Source: Coneutiohabitans sp964457925
Lineage (GTDB): Bacteria; Zhuqueibacterota; Zhuqueibacteria; Zhuqueibacterales; Zhuqueibacteraceae
Assembly (NCBI GenBank): GCA_964457925.1
Contig: CAYWGH010000014.1
Location: 62,001-126,000 of the forward strand
Direction: 5' to 3'
Length of the DNA: 64,000 nucleotides
This document shows positions 50,181 through 58,707 of the stretch, piece by piece. Under the pieces are notes generated by a model. That model saw only the letters and a list, made by a program, of their open reading frames with translations, searched no databases and was not told where the DNA came from. Position 1 is the first letter of the stretch. Every line of letters starts with the position of its first letter. The position numbers were made by a program, and so were the translations under genes.

Positions 50181-50498
50181 TCACGACACCCGCCGCAGGC
50201 GCAGCGGTTTCGCATTTGGCACACGTTCGATCTCGCCAATCACTTCGAGATGCTGTTTGACGGTTACGACGTACCACATGATTGACCCCATGTTCTGCAA
50301 TTCTTCCGCGGTGAGCGTCGCGGCCACCAGATCCGGCAGTTGGCGGAATTCGATGCCGGTTTTGTTTCGGGGAATGACCCGGCGCAGAGCCCGGCGCAGG
50401 GTTTCATACTTCCAGCGATCAATGCGCGTGCCCTGCTTGCCCGGCGTGGGCGTGAGACACATGACTTTTTCTGTTTTCGCTTTCATCTTTTTCCTCAC
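50181..50498 (-). CDS. Small DUF6958-like protein
   Basis: The product has 105 residues (an ATG four codons in would give 101). RIDRWKYETLRRALRRVIPR, then LTAEELQNMGSIMWYVVTVK and a C-terminal LEVIGEIERVP give a compact helical/winged-helix-like outline resembling the DUF6958 family. Charged and basic overall, so nucleic-acid binding is possible, but there is no experimental precedent I can name. It is transcribed divergently from the DUF72 gene, whose promoter lies immediately next to its start. Confidence 0.6.
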   Translation of the reverse strand: MRKKMKAKTEKVMCLTPTPGKQGTRIDRWKYETLRRALRRVIPRNKTGIEFRQLPDLVAATLTAEELQNMGSIMWYVVTVKQHLEVIGEIERVPNAKPLRLRRVS

Positions 50499-50507
50499 GC
50501 AGAAAGC

Positions 50508-50535
50508 TTGACAATGGCGAGGAGTCTGCTATCTT
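50508..50535 (+). promoter_or_regulatory. Promoter of the DUF72 gene
   Basis: TTGACA and TATCTT are separated by 16 bases, 39 bp before the start codon. Confidence 0.6.
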
Positions 50536-50574
50536 GCCTCTGCAAAACGCGCAACTACCCACCGATGATTTCGC

Positions 50575-51450
50575 ATGACAAGCCTTTCGTACTACCTCGG
50601 TTGCCCGATTTGGAGCAATAAGAACTGGATCGGTGAATTTTTTACGAAAGAGGCAAAGCCGCCCGATTTTCTGCCGCAATATGCCTCCGTGTTTAACACG
50701 GTGGAGGGCAATACCACGTTTTATGCCCTGCCGAAACCGGCCAGTGTGCAAAAATGGCGCGAGGAAACGCCGCCGGATTTTAAATTCTGCTTCAAATTTC
50801 CGCGCATGCTTAGCCATGATTTGCGTTTGCAAGACGCCGAAGCAGAGACGCAGACTTTCCTGAAATTACTTGCGCCACTGGCTGAACGACTTGGGCCATT
50901 CTTTTTGCAATTGCCGCCCACCTTCAGCCGGCGGGAATTTTTGCCGCTTGCTCAATTTCTCAAAACCCTGCCTGCCGAATTTCAATACGCCGTTGAAGCG
51001 CGTCACCCGGATTTTTTTGACGAGGGTGAGCATGAAGCGAGATTCAACGATTTGCTGCGCACGCACAACATCGCACGCGTCATTTTCGATACCCGCGGCT
51101 TGCATGCCGCGCAATCGACGCCGGATGATTTCCTCGCCCGGGAGGCGCAACGCCGCAAGCCCAAAGTGCCGGTACGATTCCTTGCCACCAATCGCCGGCC
51201 ATTCGTGCGTTTTGTGGGCAATCCGATCATTGAAAACAATCAGGGGCATCTGCAGCAGTGGGCAAAACAGGTGGTACAATGGCTCAACGAGGGATTGCAG
51301 CCGTTTGTATTCATGCACGCGCCGGATGACTTCTATGCGCCGCGGCTGGCGCGCTATTTTCACGGATTGGTACGAGCGCTTTCTGAGAACGCCGGGCATC
51401 TGGCGGCGTGGCCGTGTGAGAAAGAACAAAACCAACTACAGTTATTTTAG
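50575..51450 (+). CDS. DUF72 (YecE-like) protein
   Basis: The product has 291 residues with a TIM-barrel fold. The family signature is SYYLGCPIWSNKNWIGEFF at the N-terminus, then FNTVEGNTTFYALP and WREETPPDFKFCFKFPRML, LGPFFLQLPP, AVEARHPDFF and the C-terminal PFVFMHAPDDFYAPRLA. DUF72 proteins are widely conserved and lack an assigned reaction. Gene has its own promoter with a short leader and little ribosome-binding signal. Product is cytoplasmic. Confidence 0.92.
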   Translation: MTSLSYYLGCPIWSNKNWIGEFFTKEAKPPDFLPQYASVFNTVEGNTTFYALPKPASVQKWREETPPDFKFCFKFPRMLSHDLRLQDAEAETQTFLKLLAPLAERLGPFFLQLPPTFSRREFLPLAQFLKTLPAEFQYAVEARHPDFFDEGEHEARFNDLLRTHNIARVIFDTRGLHAAQSTPDDFLAREAQRRKPKVPVRFLATNRRPFVRFVGNPIIENNQGHLQQWAKQVVQWLNEGLQPFVFMHAPDDFYAPRLARYFHGLVRALSENAGHLAAWPCEKEQNQLQLF

Positions 51451-51451
51451 C

Positions 51452-51745
51452 CTATGATACATAAGCCGTGACATTTTCAACTTCGCCATGACTGGTTTCA
51501 GTGCGTAGAAAAACTTGATGCGCGTAGGGATACAACGGCAGGCCGGGTTTGTCGAACAGGCTCATCATCCTCCACCAATATGCAAAACCGATTGTGCTCG
51601 GCGTCTTGCTTGGCAAACGGCGATGAAAGTAGAAAAAAGCGAACGGAAGCGCAAGCGCAAACATTCGAATCGCGCACACTTGTTTTTTACATCGGGTTTG
51701 TTTAGTTTTCGCGTGATTCGAGAATCGCTCGAACGCCCCGCCCAC
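51452..51745 (-). CDS. Possible small protein converging on the DUF72 gene
   Basis: A 97-codon frame beginning at a GTG ends directly after the DUF72 stop. Its second half (TIGFAYWWRMMSLFDKPG then LPLYPYAHQVF) looks protein-like and the first part includes a hydrophobic stretch (FALALPFAFFYF). No ribosome-binding site and no family recognised. It is the only coding candidate in the 379-bp gap before sppA. Confidence 0.3.
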   Translation of the reverse strand: MGGAFERFSNHAKTKQTRCKKQVCAIRMFALALPFAFFYFHRRLPSKTPSTIGFAYWWRMMSLFDKPGLPLYPYAHQVFLRTETSHGEVENVTAYVS

Positions 51746-51829
51746 CTTGCGCGTCTCTGATCTCAGGGCGGGCGAATTCTCTTGCTTGCCTATTTGCAGA
51801 AATGAAATCGGGTCTATTCAAAACATCAT

Positions 51830-52648
51830 ATGAAGATACGCTTCCGCAGAAAAAAGCAGCCACGTTTTGCCGTACTGCGTTTGGAGGGCGTTCTGGATGA
51901 GAGCGGCGACGATCCCATTCCGCGCCGGGTTGTGACGGCATTGGAAGAGGCGAAAGATATTCATGCGCGCGCGTTGCTGGTGCGCATCAACTCGCCGGGC
52001 GGCACAGTGGGCGCAACCCAGGAAATTTACGATGCCATCAGCCATTTTCGCGAGGAGGCCAAAGTGCCGGTGGTGGCTTCAATGGGTGAGGTGGCGGCCT
52101 CCGGCGGAGTTTATGTGGCGATGGCGGCAGAGCGCGTGCTGGCCAATGCCGGCACCATCACGGGTTCGATCGGCGTGATCATTCAATCGCGCAATCTCAG
52201 CCAGCTTTTGAACAAGGTCGGCGTCGAGATGGAAGTGGTAAAGTCCGGCCCGTTTAAAGATACGCTGACATTCTTTCGCGGCATCACTGCGGAGGAACGC
52301 AACATGCTGCAAGAGTTGATCAACGACAGTTATGAACAATTCGTCGAAGCGGTGGCCAAAGGCCGAAAACTCGAGCCTGAGAAAGTGCGCGCATTCGCTG
52401 ACGGTCGCGTGATGACGGGCCGCCAGGCGCTGCAACACGGTTTGATCGACGAGTTGGGCAGCTTCGAGCGCGCGGTGGAAGTGGTGAAAGGCATGGCGAA
52501 CCTCACGGAAGAGCCGCTGCTTGTCGAAATCGGCCGCACGCGCAAGCCTTGGTACGAACGCTTGACGCGCCGATTTCTCGGGCAACTCGAATGGAACACG
52601 ACGATGGCGCGGTTGCGCGGGATTCCGTTGTATTTGATGCCGCGGTAG
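51830..52648 (+). CDS. sppA: SppA-type S49 serine protease
   Basis: The product has 272 residues. The short-form SppA core is INSPGGTVGATQEIYDAI, then the nucleophile Ser91 in GEVAASGGVY and the general base Lys143 in SGPFKD. The GRVMTGRQALQHGLIDELG segment closes the domain. SppA digests remnant signal peptides in the membrane. Here the N-terminus (MKIRFRRKKQPRFAVLRLEG) is basic and lacks the usual membrane anchor, so the enzyme may be peripheral. The upstream region gives no better start. Confidence 0.9.
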   Translation: MKIRFRRKKQPRFAVLRLEGVLDESGDDPIPRRVVTALEEAKDIHARALLVRINSPGGTVGATQEIYDAISHFREEAKVPVVASMGEVAASGGVYVAMAAERVLANAGTITGSIGVIIQSRNLSQLLNKVGVEMEVVKSGPFKDTLTFFRGITAEERNMLQELINDSYEQFVEAVAKGRKLEPEKVRAFADGRVMTGRQALQHGLIDELGSFERAVEVVKGMANLTEEPLLVEIGRTRKPWYERLTRRFLGQLEWNTTMARLRGIPLYLMPR

Positions 52649-52685
52649 CCGTTCAGGCTTCACATTTGTTATCGAGGAGATTGCT

Positions 52686-53594
52686 TTGCTCAAAGCCCTG
52701 ATGGGATTTTTGCATTTTGTTTTTTGGGTTAATGCGATTTCGGCGCAGCCGCTGACCAACGGCCAGTCCAAAGCGCTTTATCTCATGGCCAATGCCGAGA
52801 TCGATACGCTGATTCGCCGAGTCACCGCGAGCGAGCCGGAGTTGACGCGCCGCATCGCCATTTATTCGGAAACCGCGAAGGGCACACCGTACGCGCTGTT
52901 CTGTCTCGGGGAGGGTCCGACAGCAAAGTACGATCGTGATCCGCTCATCGATTTCACGCGCGCGGATTGCGTCACTTTTATCGAACAAATTCTGGCGATG
53001 GCGATTTCGGACAACTACGAAAACATGTTCAACAATTTGCAGCGCATCCGTTACCGCCGCGGCGAAATCGATCTCCGCACGCGCAATCATTTCACACACG
53101 CGGATTGGGTTCCCAACAACGCCTGGCTGTTGCAAGATGTTACAGCGGCCGTTGGCGAAAAACATTGCCGCGAGATGACGAAAACCATTGATCGGCGCAA
53201 GCTGCTGCGGGGCCTTGGCGTGCCCGACGACGAGTTGGTGGAAGTGCCGCCGGCGGAAACCCTGACGATTAAATACATTCCCGAGCAAAGCTTGCTGGCG
53301 GTGCAGAACAATTTGCAGACCGGTGATTTGTTCAGCATCATTCAAAGCGCGCCCGGCATTTTTTCCGCGCACGTGGGGCTTATCATTCGCAACGAAAACG
53401 GCGAGATCTATTGCCGGCATGCCTCCTCGCGGGCGGAAACGAAGCAGGTTATCGATGAACCCCTGAGCGCGATGGTGGCGCAACTGCAAGCCAATCACAA
53501 GCGCGTCGGCATGGCGTTTCTTCGCGTCAAATCCGATTTCAACCTGCCGGCGCAACCGGCGCCAACACCTGTTGAACATGAAATCAAACCGTAA
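52686..53594 (+). CDS. DUF1460 (NlpC/P60-like) secreted cell-wall amidase
   Basis: The start is TTG at 52686 with GAGGAG six bases upstream. The product has 302 residues with a signal peptide (LMGFLHFVFWVNAISAQ). The DUF1460 core shows the catalytic Cys in FTRADCVTFIEQILAM (about 98), and the later His in FSAHVGLIIRNENG. A structurally characterised member is a cysteine N-acetylmuramoyl-L-alanine amidase-like fold. Probable role is peptidoglycan remodelling or recycling. It overlaps the following M1 peptidase gene by 17 bp, suggesting co-transcription. Confidence 0.9.
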   Translation: MLKALMGFLHFVFWVNAISAQPLTNGQSKALYLMANAEIDTLIRRVTASEPELTRRIAIYSETAKGTPYALFCLGEGPTAKYDRDPLIDFTRADCVTFIEQILAMAISDNYENMFNNLQRIRYRRGEIDLRTRNHFTHADWVPNNAWLLQDVTAAVGEKHCREMTKTIDRRKLLRGLGVPDDELVEVPPAETLTIKYIPEQSLLAVQNNLQTGDLFSIIQSAPGIFSAHVGLIIRNENGEIYCRHASSRAETKQVIDEPLSAMVAQLQANHKRVGMAFLRVKSDFNLPAQPAPTPVEHEIKP

Positions 53595-55209
53595 GGCAAT
53601 TCACCTGGTATCGAAGATACTGGCAATCGCAGTATCCTCTTCATTCGCGCAACAGACTGACGGCTATGTGCGGCAACCGGCATTCGATGTGGCGCATTAT
53701 GAGCTGGCCCTCTCGCTTTCCGACGCCAGCAACGTTATTACGGGTGAGGCTACGATCAACGTGATCATCCGGGAGGCGGGAGATTCGACGCTGCATTTAA
53801 ATTTGAAAGGCATGGAGGTCGCAAGCGTCACCAGCACGAATAATGCGCTCGCGTTTGCGCGCGTACCGGACGGTTTACTGGTAAATCTGCCGCGTATGCT
53901 CGCCAACGGCGATACGCTGCCGCTCACGGTTGTTTATGCCGGCGAACCGCAAGACGGACTCATTATACGTTCCAACAAATTCGGCCGGCGTTCGTTTTTT
54001 GCGGATAACTGGCCGGATCGCAGCCGTTATTGGTTCCCGAGCATTGATCATCCTTCCGACAAGGCAACTGTCGAGTTTCGCGTCACATTGCCATCGCGAT
54101 ATACGGTCGTTGCAAACGGTCGCTTGCACAACGTCCTTGACGGGAATAACGGCAACAAATCCTGGCACTGGATTGAGCGCGAACCGATTCCGACCTATTG
54201 CATGGTTATCGGCGCTGCCGAGTTTGCCGAAACCTCAGTGTCATCGAGTTCGGGCGTGCCGATCACATTTTACACATTCACAGAAGATGCGCCCTATGCG
54301 CACGAGAATTTCGGCCGTGTGGCGGAGATGATGGCATTTTTCTCGGAAAAGATTGGGCCATTTCCGTATGAAAAGCTGGCCCTGGTACAGTCGTCGACGC
54401 GCTATGGCGGCATGGAAAACGCCAGCGCCATTTTTTTTGCCGAGAACAGTTTCGGCAAGGGCAAAAGTATCGAAGGCACGACGGCGCATGAAATCGCGCA
54501 CCAATGGTTTGGCAACGCCGTAAGCGCGGCAGACTGGCATCACCTCTGGCTGAGTGAGGGATTCGCGACGTACGGCGAAGCGTTGTTTTACGAACATGCC
54601 GAGGGCAAAGCCAAGTTTCGCGAAGTCATGCGGCGCTCGCGTGAGAGCTATTTTCGTTTTGCCGAACGCACGAACAGACCGATCCTCGACACGACGGTCA
54701 CGAACTACATGCAGCTTCTCAATGCCAACAATTACAGCAAGGCTGCATGGGTGTTGCACATGTTGCGCAATGCCGTAGGCGACGATAAGTTTTGGGAGGG
54801 TTGGGCGGCGTATTACCGTCAATTCAGAAACGGCAATGCTTTGACCCAGGATTTTCAAACCATCATGGAGAACATTTCGGGGAATTCGCTGGATTGGTTC
54901 TTTACGCAATGGTTGCGGCAACCGGGTTATCCCAAGTTGGAGGGGCAATGGTGTTGGGATTCTTCATCCAAGACCGTCACGTTGGAGCTTCGCCAAATCC
55001 AATCGGGCGGGACTTTTTATCTGCCGCTGGAAATTGCCGTACAGCCGGGAGATTCTGAAAAGCTTTATTGTGAGATGAAAGAGAATTATCTGAAGTTTGC
55101 ATTTCCATCTGATAAGCCGCCGGCAAAGCTCGAAATCGATCCTGACGAAAAAATTTTGATGACGGTCAATCTGACGCATGAAATGTCAGCGAAGGCCAGC
55201 AGTCAATAA
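53578..55209 (+). CDS. Secreted M1-family metallopeptidase (second)
   Basis: The ATG at 53578 overlaps the previous gene. The product has 543 residues with a signal peptide (LVSKILAIAVSSSFAQQ). The zinc site is HEIAHQWFGN (about 304-313) and the Glu ligand lies in LSEGFATYGEAL. The exopeptidase GxMEN motif is present as YGGMENASAIFF, so this is a true M1 aminopeptidase type, unlike the gene at 29986. It contains the N-terminal saddle and catalytic domains but only a short C-terminal part. Likely periplasmic peptide trimming. Confidence 0.92.
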   Translation: MKSNRKAIHLVSKILAIAVSSSFAQQTDGYVRQPAFDVAHYELALSLSDASNVITGEATINVIIREAGDSTLHLNLKGMEVASVTSTNNALAFARVPDGLLVNLPRMLANGDTLPLTVVYAGEPQDGLIIRSNKFGRRSFFADNWPDRSRYWFPSIDHPSDKATVEFRVTLPSRYTVVANGRLHNVLDGNNGNKSWHWIEREPIPTYCMVIGAAEFAETSVSSSSGVPITFYTFTEDAPYAHENFGRVAEMMAFFSEKIGPFPYEKLALVQSSTRYGGMENASAIFFAENSFGKGKSIEGTTAHEIAHQWFGNAVSAADWHHLWLSEGFATYGEALFYEHAEGKAKFREVMRRSRESYFRFAERTNRPILDTTVTNYMQLLNANNYSKAAWVLHMLRNAVGDDKFWEGWAAYYRQFRNGNALTQDFQTIMENISGNSLDWFFTQWLRQPGYPKLEGQWCWDSSSKTVTLELRQIQSGGTFYLPLEIAVQPGDSEKLYCEMKENYLKFAFPSDKPPAKLEIDPDEKILMTVNLTHEMSAKASSQ

Positions 55210-55282
55210 GATCGTTTGACCAGGATCATAAAAACACGCGGACACACCAGATTTGACTTTCATGCCGTGAACGGGAGGCGTG

Positions 55283-56068
55283 ATGCAACTCACAGGCCAC
55301 ATTAATGAAGATTTGGTGATGGCGATGTATCTCGGCAATCTTGCCGCTGAGGACAAGCAGCGCTTGCAGCGGCATGTTTCCGAATGCCCGATCTGCAGAC
55401 GCGAACTCACGACATATCGCGAAGTGCTGTCCGGCCTGGAGACGCTGGCCTTGAAAGTGGGCGGGCAACAACGCGCCGCGATCTCACGCGCGACCCTCAA
55501 GCAGCAAATGCGCAAACGGCAAATTTATTATGATCTGTTGCATCATCCACTCGCCGGGCCCATGTGGATTGCCGGCACCGAAGCTGGAGTATGCCTGGTA
55601 AAATTTTCCGAGCGCACGCCGTTTGAAATCGAAGAATATCTGAAAGCGCAACAGCCGGAGGCCTGGATTGCGCGCGACAAAAGCGCGACCGCAACGATGG
55701 TCGCGGAATTGCGGGATTATTTGCAAAAACGCTTGACGCAATTCTCCACGCCCATCGATTGGCGCTTCGTGCCGGCGGGTTTCAAGCGGGAAGTCTTGCA
55801 GGTGGTGAGCAAAATCCCTTACGGCCAGGTTTTTACCTATGGCGAAATCGCGGAACGCCTGGGAAATCCCAAGGCGGTGCGCGCGGTGGGCCAGGCGTTG
55901 GGCGCCAATCCGATTCCGCTTTTCATTCCGTGTCATCGCGTCATCGCAAGCAATGGCAAGCTTGGCGGGTTTGCTGCGGGCGTAAATCTCAAACGCCGTT
56001 TGCTCGAATTGGAGGGCGTGCGCTGGCCCAACGTCACGAAGCAATTGGATCTTTTTATTACCGTTTGA
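55283..56068 (+). CDS. ogt: Methylated-DNA-protein cysteine methyltransferase with N-terminal anti-sigma-type zinc finger
   Basis: GGGAGG precedes GTG 55280 and ATG 55283; the ATG gives 261 residues. Residues 1-60 match a zinc-binding anti-sigma fold: His31-x3-Cys35-x2-Cys38 in HVSECPIC, followed by a helix. Residues about 85-261 are Ogt-like: GQVFTYGEIAERLGNPKAVR, active-site Cys217 in IPCHRVIASNGKLGGFA and the closing LKRRLLELEG. The enzyme takes alkyl groups from O6-alkylguanine onto the cysteine, once per protein molecule. The zinc-finger head is unusual for this family. Confidence 0.9.
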   Translation: MQLTGHINEDLVMAMYLGNLAAEDKQRLQRHVSECPICRRELTTYREVLSGLETLALKVGGQQRAAISRATLKQQMRKRQIYYDLLHHPLAGPMWIAGTEAGVCLVKFSERTPFEIEEYLKAQQPEAWIARDKSATATMVAELRDYLQKRLTQFSTPIDWRFVPAGFKREVLQVVSKIPYGQVFTYGEIAERLGNPKAVRAVGQALGANPIPLFIPCHRVIASNGKLGGFAAGVNLKRRLLELEGVRWPNVTKQLDLFITV

Positions 56069-56203
56069 AAACAATCGTGGCAGCGCTGGGTGTTGGCGTG
56101 TGTTGCCGCGTTTCGTTAAGGTATTTTACCTTGCAAGTTCCCGGGGCATTCCTTACTTTTCCCGCCAGTTCATTCCGTTCGGATTATTTTTTAGGAGAAA
56201 TGT

Positions 56204-57505
56204 ATGTATTCGAAACGTCTCGGGGCAGCAGCCGCTGTTATGATGGCCGCAAGTTTTCTCACCTTCCACCACAGCTTTGCGCAAACTTCGCTTTATGAAC
56301 ATCTCCTGCAGGATCAAGGTGTGATCACCGGAGGCGTGGGCGTTTCCGTCATTGACGGACAATCGTATTTCACCATGTCGTTGCGCCCGGATCTGGCGTT
56401 CGGCAAATGGGGCGTGGGGCTGGATATTCCGCTGCGTTTCGATGTTGACACGGGCAACCTCCGCAACGAGGATTGGGATCAAGGTTACGACTATTTGCGG
56501 CTTTTTCGCTATGTCCGCTACAGCCGCAAGCGCAATCCGGACCCGGTTTATGCGCGCGTGGGCAGCCTCGATGCGGCGCGCCTGGGTCACGGCTTCATCA
56601 TGAATTATTACAGCAATTCGCTGGTAATCGATCAACGCAAAATCGGCATGGAGTTCGATTTTGATTTCGGCATCGGCGGATTCGAAACGGTGACGAATAA
56701 CTTCGGACGCGGAGAAATTTTCGGCGGTCGCATTTACTATCGCCCCCTGCAACTGGCGACCAATGCGCCGATTCTGCGCAATTTCGCCATCGGCGCGACT
56801 TATGTTGGCGATATCGATCCGGACGAGTATCGCGGCACGGATAACGGCGTTTCCGAATTCGGCTTCGACGCCGAACTGCCGATTGTAAAAACGCAATTGC
56901 TGCGACTTGCAATTTATGGCGACGTTGCCAAAATAAACAATCACGGCTCCGGCAAAGCGACGGGCATCGAAATGAACCTCACCGGCATTGCAAATTTATT
57001 CGATATCGGCGCGCAACTGGAGCGGCGCTTCCTCAATCGCGAATTTTTGCCGAGTTACTTCGGACCATTGTATGAATTGGAACGCCGCACGAAGGAAGAT
57101 ACGCTCGAGGCGCAGCAAAAAAAATTGCGCGGCACTTACGGCTTGCTCTACGGCCAAGTATTGAACACGGTTCGCCTGCTAGGAAGTTTTGAGCGCCTTG
57201 ACGGCGTGCCGCAAAGCGGCCGCTTGCACCTGGAAGCCACGGCTCCCGACGCCGTTCCCAACATCGCCCTGCGCGCTTATTATGACGACACGCGCATCGA
57301 TAAGCTTTCCGATGTTTTCAACATGGATGAAAATTCCGCCGCGCGCGTTGGCATTGGTTACAAATTGAACCAATTCCTGATTCTTTATATGGATTACGCC
57401 TGGACGTTCAAGTTCGACCAAACTGCGCAAAAATACAAAGTGCAGCGCCGTTTCGAACCACAATTGGCGTTCGCTTACACCTTTCCGTTGGGAGGCGGCA
57501 GATAA
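56204..57505 (+). CDS. Probable outer-membrane beta-barrel protein
   Basis: The product has 433 residues with a signal peptide (AAAAVMMAASFLTFHHSFAQ). The body consists of alternating hydrophobic/polar strands (FTMSLRPDLAFGKWGVGLDI, YLRLFRYVRYSRKR, YARVGSLDAARLG, LAIYGDVAKINNHG) ending with a typical aromatic barrel strand (FEPQLAFAYTFPLGGGR). TTAGGAG lies before the start; an overlapping ATG at 56200 is out of frame. Family not recognised; role is most likely transport or surface structure (inference). Confidence 0.7.
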   Translation: MYSKRLGAAAAVMMAASFLTFHHSFAQTSLYEHLLQDQGVITGGVGVSVIDGQSYFTMSLRPDLAFGKWGVGLDIPLRFDVDTGNLRNEDWDQGYDYLRLFRYVRYSRKRNPDPVYARVGSLDAARLGHGFIMNYYSNSLVIDQRKIGMEFDFDFGIGGFETVTNNFGRGEIFGGRIYYRPLQLATNAPILRNFAIGATYVGDIDPDEYRGTDNGVSEFGFDAELPIVKTQLLRLAIYGDVAKINNHGSGKATGIEMNLTGIANLFDIGAQLERRFLNREFLPSYFGPLYELERRTKEDTLEAQQKKLRGTYGLLYGQVLNTVRLLGSFERLDGVPQSGRLHLEATAPDAVPNIALRAYYDDTRIDKLSDVFNMDENSAARVGIGYKLNQFLILYMDYAWTFKFDQTAQKYKVQRRFEPQLAFAYTFPLGGGR

Positions 57506-57520
57506 ACCAAAGAGGGGAGC

Positions 57521-58258
57521 TTGGCCAGGGTAATCTCAAGCTTATGGCGGGGTCTTGTTGCCCTCGTCTATCCGCCGGCTTGCGTCGTATGCGCCGATGT
57601 TCAAATCAGTGAGCGTATTCGTTTCGTGTGCGAGCGCTGTTGGCGCAACGTCGAGCACGCCCGAATTCCACTGCCGCGCTACGCTGTAACGGATGAAGCG
57701 GGCGCTGCAGGAATTGATCTTGACCTTGCGGCGTGGTATTATGACGGCGAAATCGCGGCATTGATACCGAGCATGAAGTACCACAATCGCCCAACATTGG
57801 CAAAAATTCTTGGAGAGTTCGCCGCCGCAAGAATGCAACCGGATTTGTATGCGGTCATGTCATCCTCGTCTGCCGTTTTAGCGCCGGTTCCCCTCCACCC
57901 TCGCCGCCGCCGTGAAAGAGGATTTGATCAGAGCTTGTTGATCGCCCAAACGTTTAGCAAAAAGTGGGGCATCGCCATGGAGCCCAAGTTGCTGCAGCGC
58001 ATTCGATTCACAGAAAAACAAGTCAAATTGAATGCGCAAGAACGTATTAAGAACGTGGCCGGCGCCTTTGCGATAAACAGACGTTTTTTTGCTAAACATG
58101 ACACAGTTTTGCTGGTTGATGATGTGATCACCACCGGCGCAACGGTGAATGGATGTGCGGCCATTTTAAAGAGTGCCGGATTTGAACGCGTGTTTGCCGT
58201 CGCTCTCGCTCGAACCGATCAGCCTAAGAGTGCAACAACGCTTTCGGCAATATCTTGA
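57521..58258 (+). CDS. ComF-family phosphoribosyltransferase-like protein
   Basis: The start is TTG at 57521 with GAGGGGAG just upstream; it lies 15 bp after the barrel gene. The product has 245 residues. Cys21-x2-Cys24 and Cys37-x2-Cys40 form the N-terminal zinc knuckle. The PRTase core has APVPLHPRRRRERGFDQS and the phosphate/PRPP-binding VLLVDDVITTGATV (about 190-203). ComF proteins assist DNA uptake in competent bacteria; in others the function is not clear. Domain arrangement and length are typical. Confidence 0.92.
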   Translation: MARVISSLWRGLVALVYPPACVVCADVQISERIRFVCERCWRNVEHARIPLPRYAVTDEAGAAGIDLDLAAWYYDGEIAALIPSMKYHNRPTLAKILGEFAAARMQPDLYAVMSSSSAVLAPVPLHPRRRRERGFDQSLLIAQTFSKKWGIAMEPKLLQRIRFTEKQVKLNAQERIKNVAGAFAINRRFFAKHDTVLLVDDVITTGATVNGCAAILKSAGFERVFAVALARTDQPKSATTLSAIS

Positions 58259-58300
58259 TAAATCATGGCATGACATGGCTGAGGAAAATGGAGAATGCGC

Positions 58301-58329
58301 TTGCATTTATGCACACTCCGTTTTATATT
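58301..58329 (+). promoter_or_regulatory. Promoter of rpmE
   Basis: TTGCAT and TATATT are separated by 17 bases, 36 bp before the rpmE start. Confidence 0.55.
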
Positions 58330-58364
58330 TGCCTTCCTGAAAAAAGCCAGATTTGGAGATCGAC

Positions 58365-58589
58365 ATGAAAGACAGTATTCACCCGAATTATCGTTTAGGC
58401 ACGGTTACTTGCGCCTGCGGCAACACCTTCCGCGTGCGCAGCACGATTGGAGATCAACGCATCGAAATCTGCTCCCAGTGCCATCCGTTCTTTACCGGCA
58501 AGCAGAAGTTGATTGACTCTGCCGGCCGAGTGGAAAAATTCAGAAAAAAATACGAGTCCACGACAAAGAGCGCGCCGGCACAAGCTTAA
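58365..58589 (+). CDS. rpmE: Ribosomal protein bL31
   Basis: ATG 58365 is preceded by GGAGATCGAC and gives 74 residues; a TTG at 58353 is a worse start. It has the zinc-ribbon form with Cys16-x-Cys18 and Cys36-x2-Cys39, then the signature HPFFTGKQKLIDSAGRVEKF. It is part of the large ribosomal subunit. It begins the rpmE-DUF1385-prfA-prmC order common in bacteria. Confidence 0.95.
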   Translation: MKDSIHPNYRLGTVTCACGNTFRVRSTIGDQRIEICSQCHPFFTGKQKLIDSAGRVEKFRKKYESTTKSAPAQA

Positions 58590-58707
58590 CGATTGAATTC
58601 AACGGCATGGACGGAATGCATCAGCAGCAGCAAGAACGATGTATTCCGTTTTTTGTTTATAGCGAGTAAAAACCCCAAACACCAGTTTATTGAACGAAAA
58701 CACCGCT

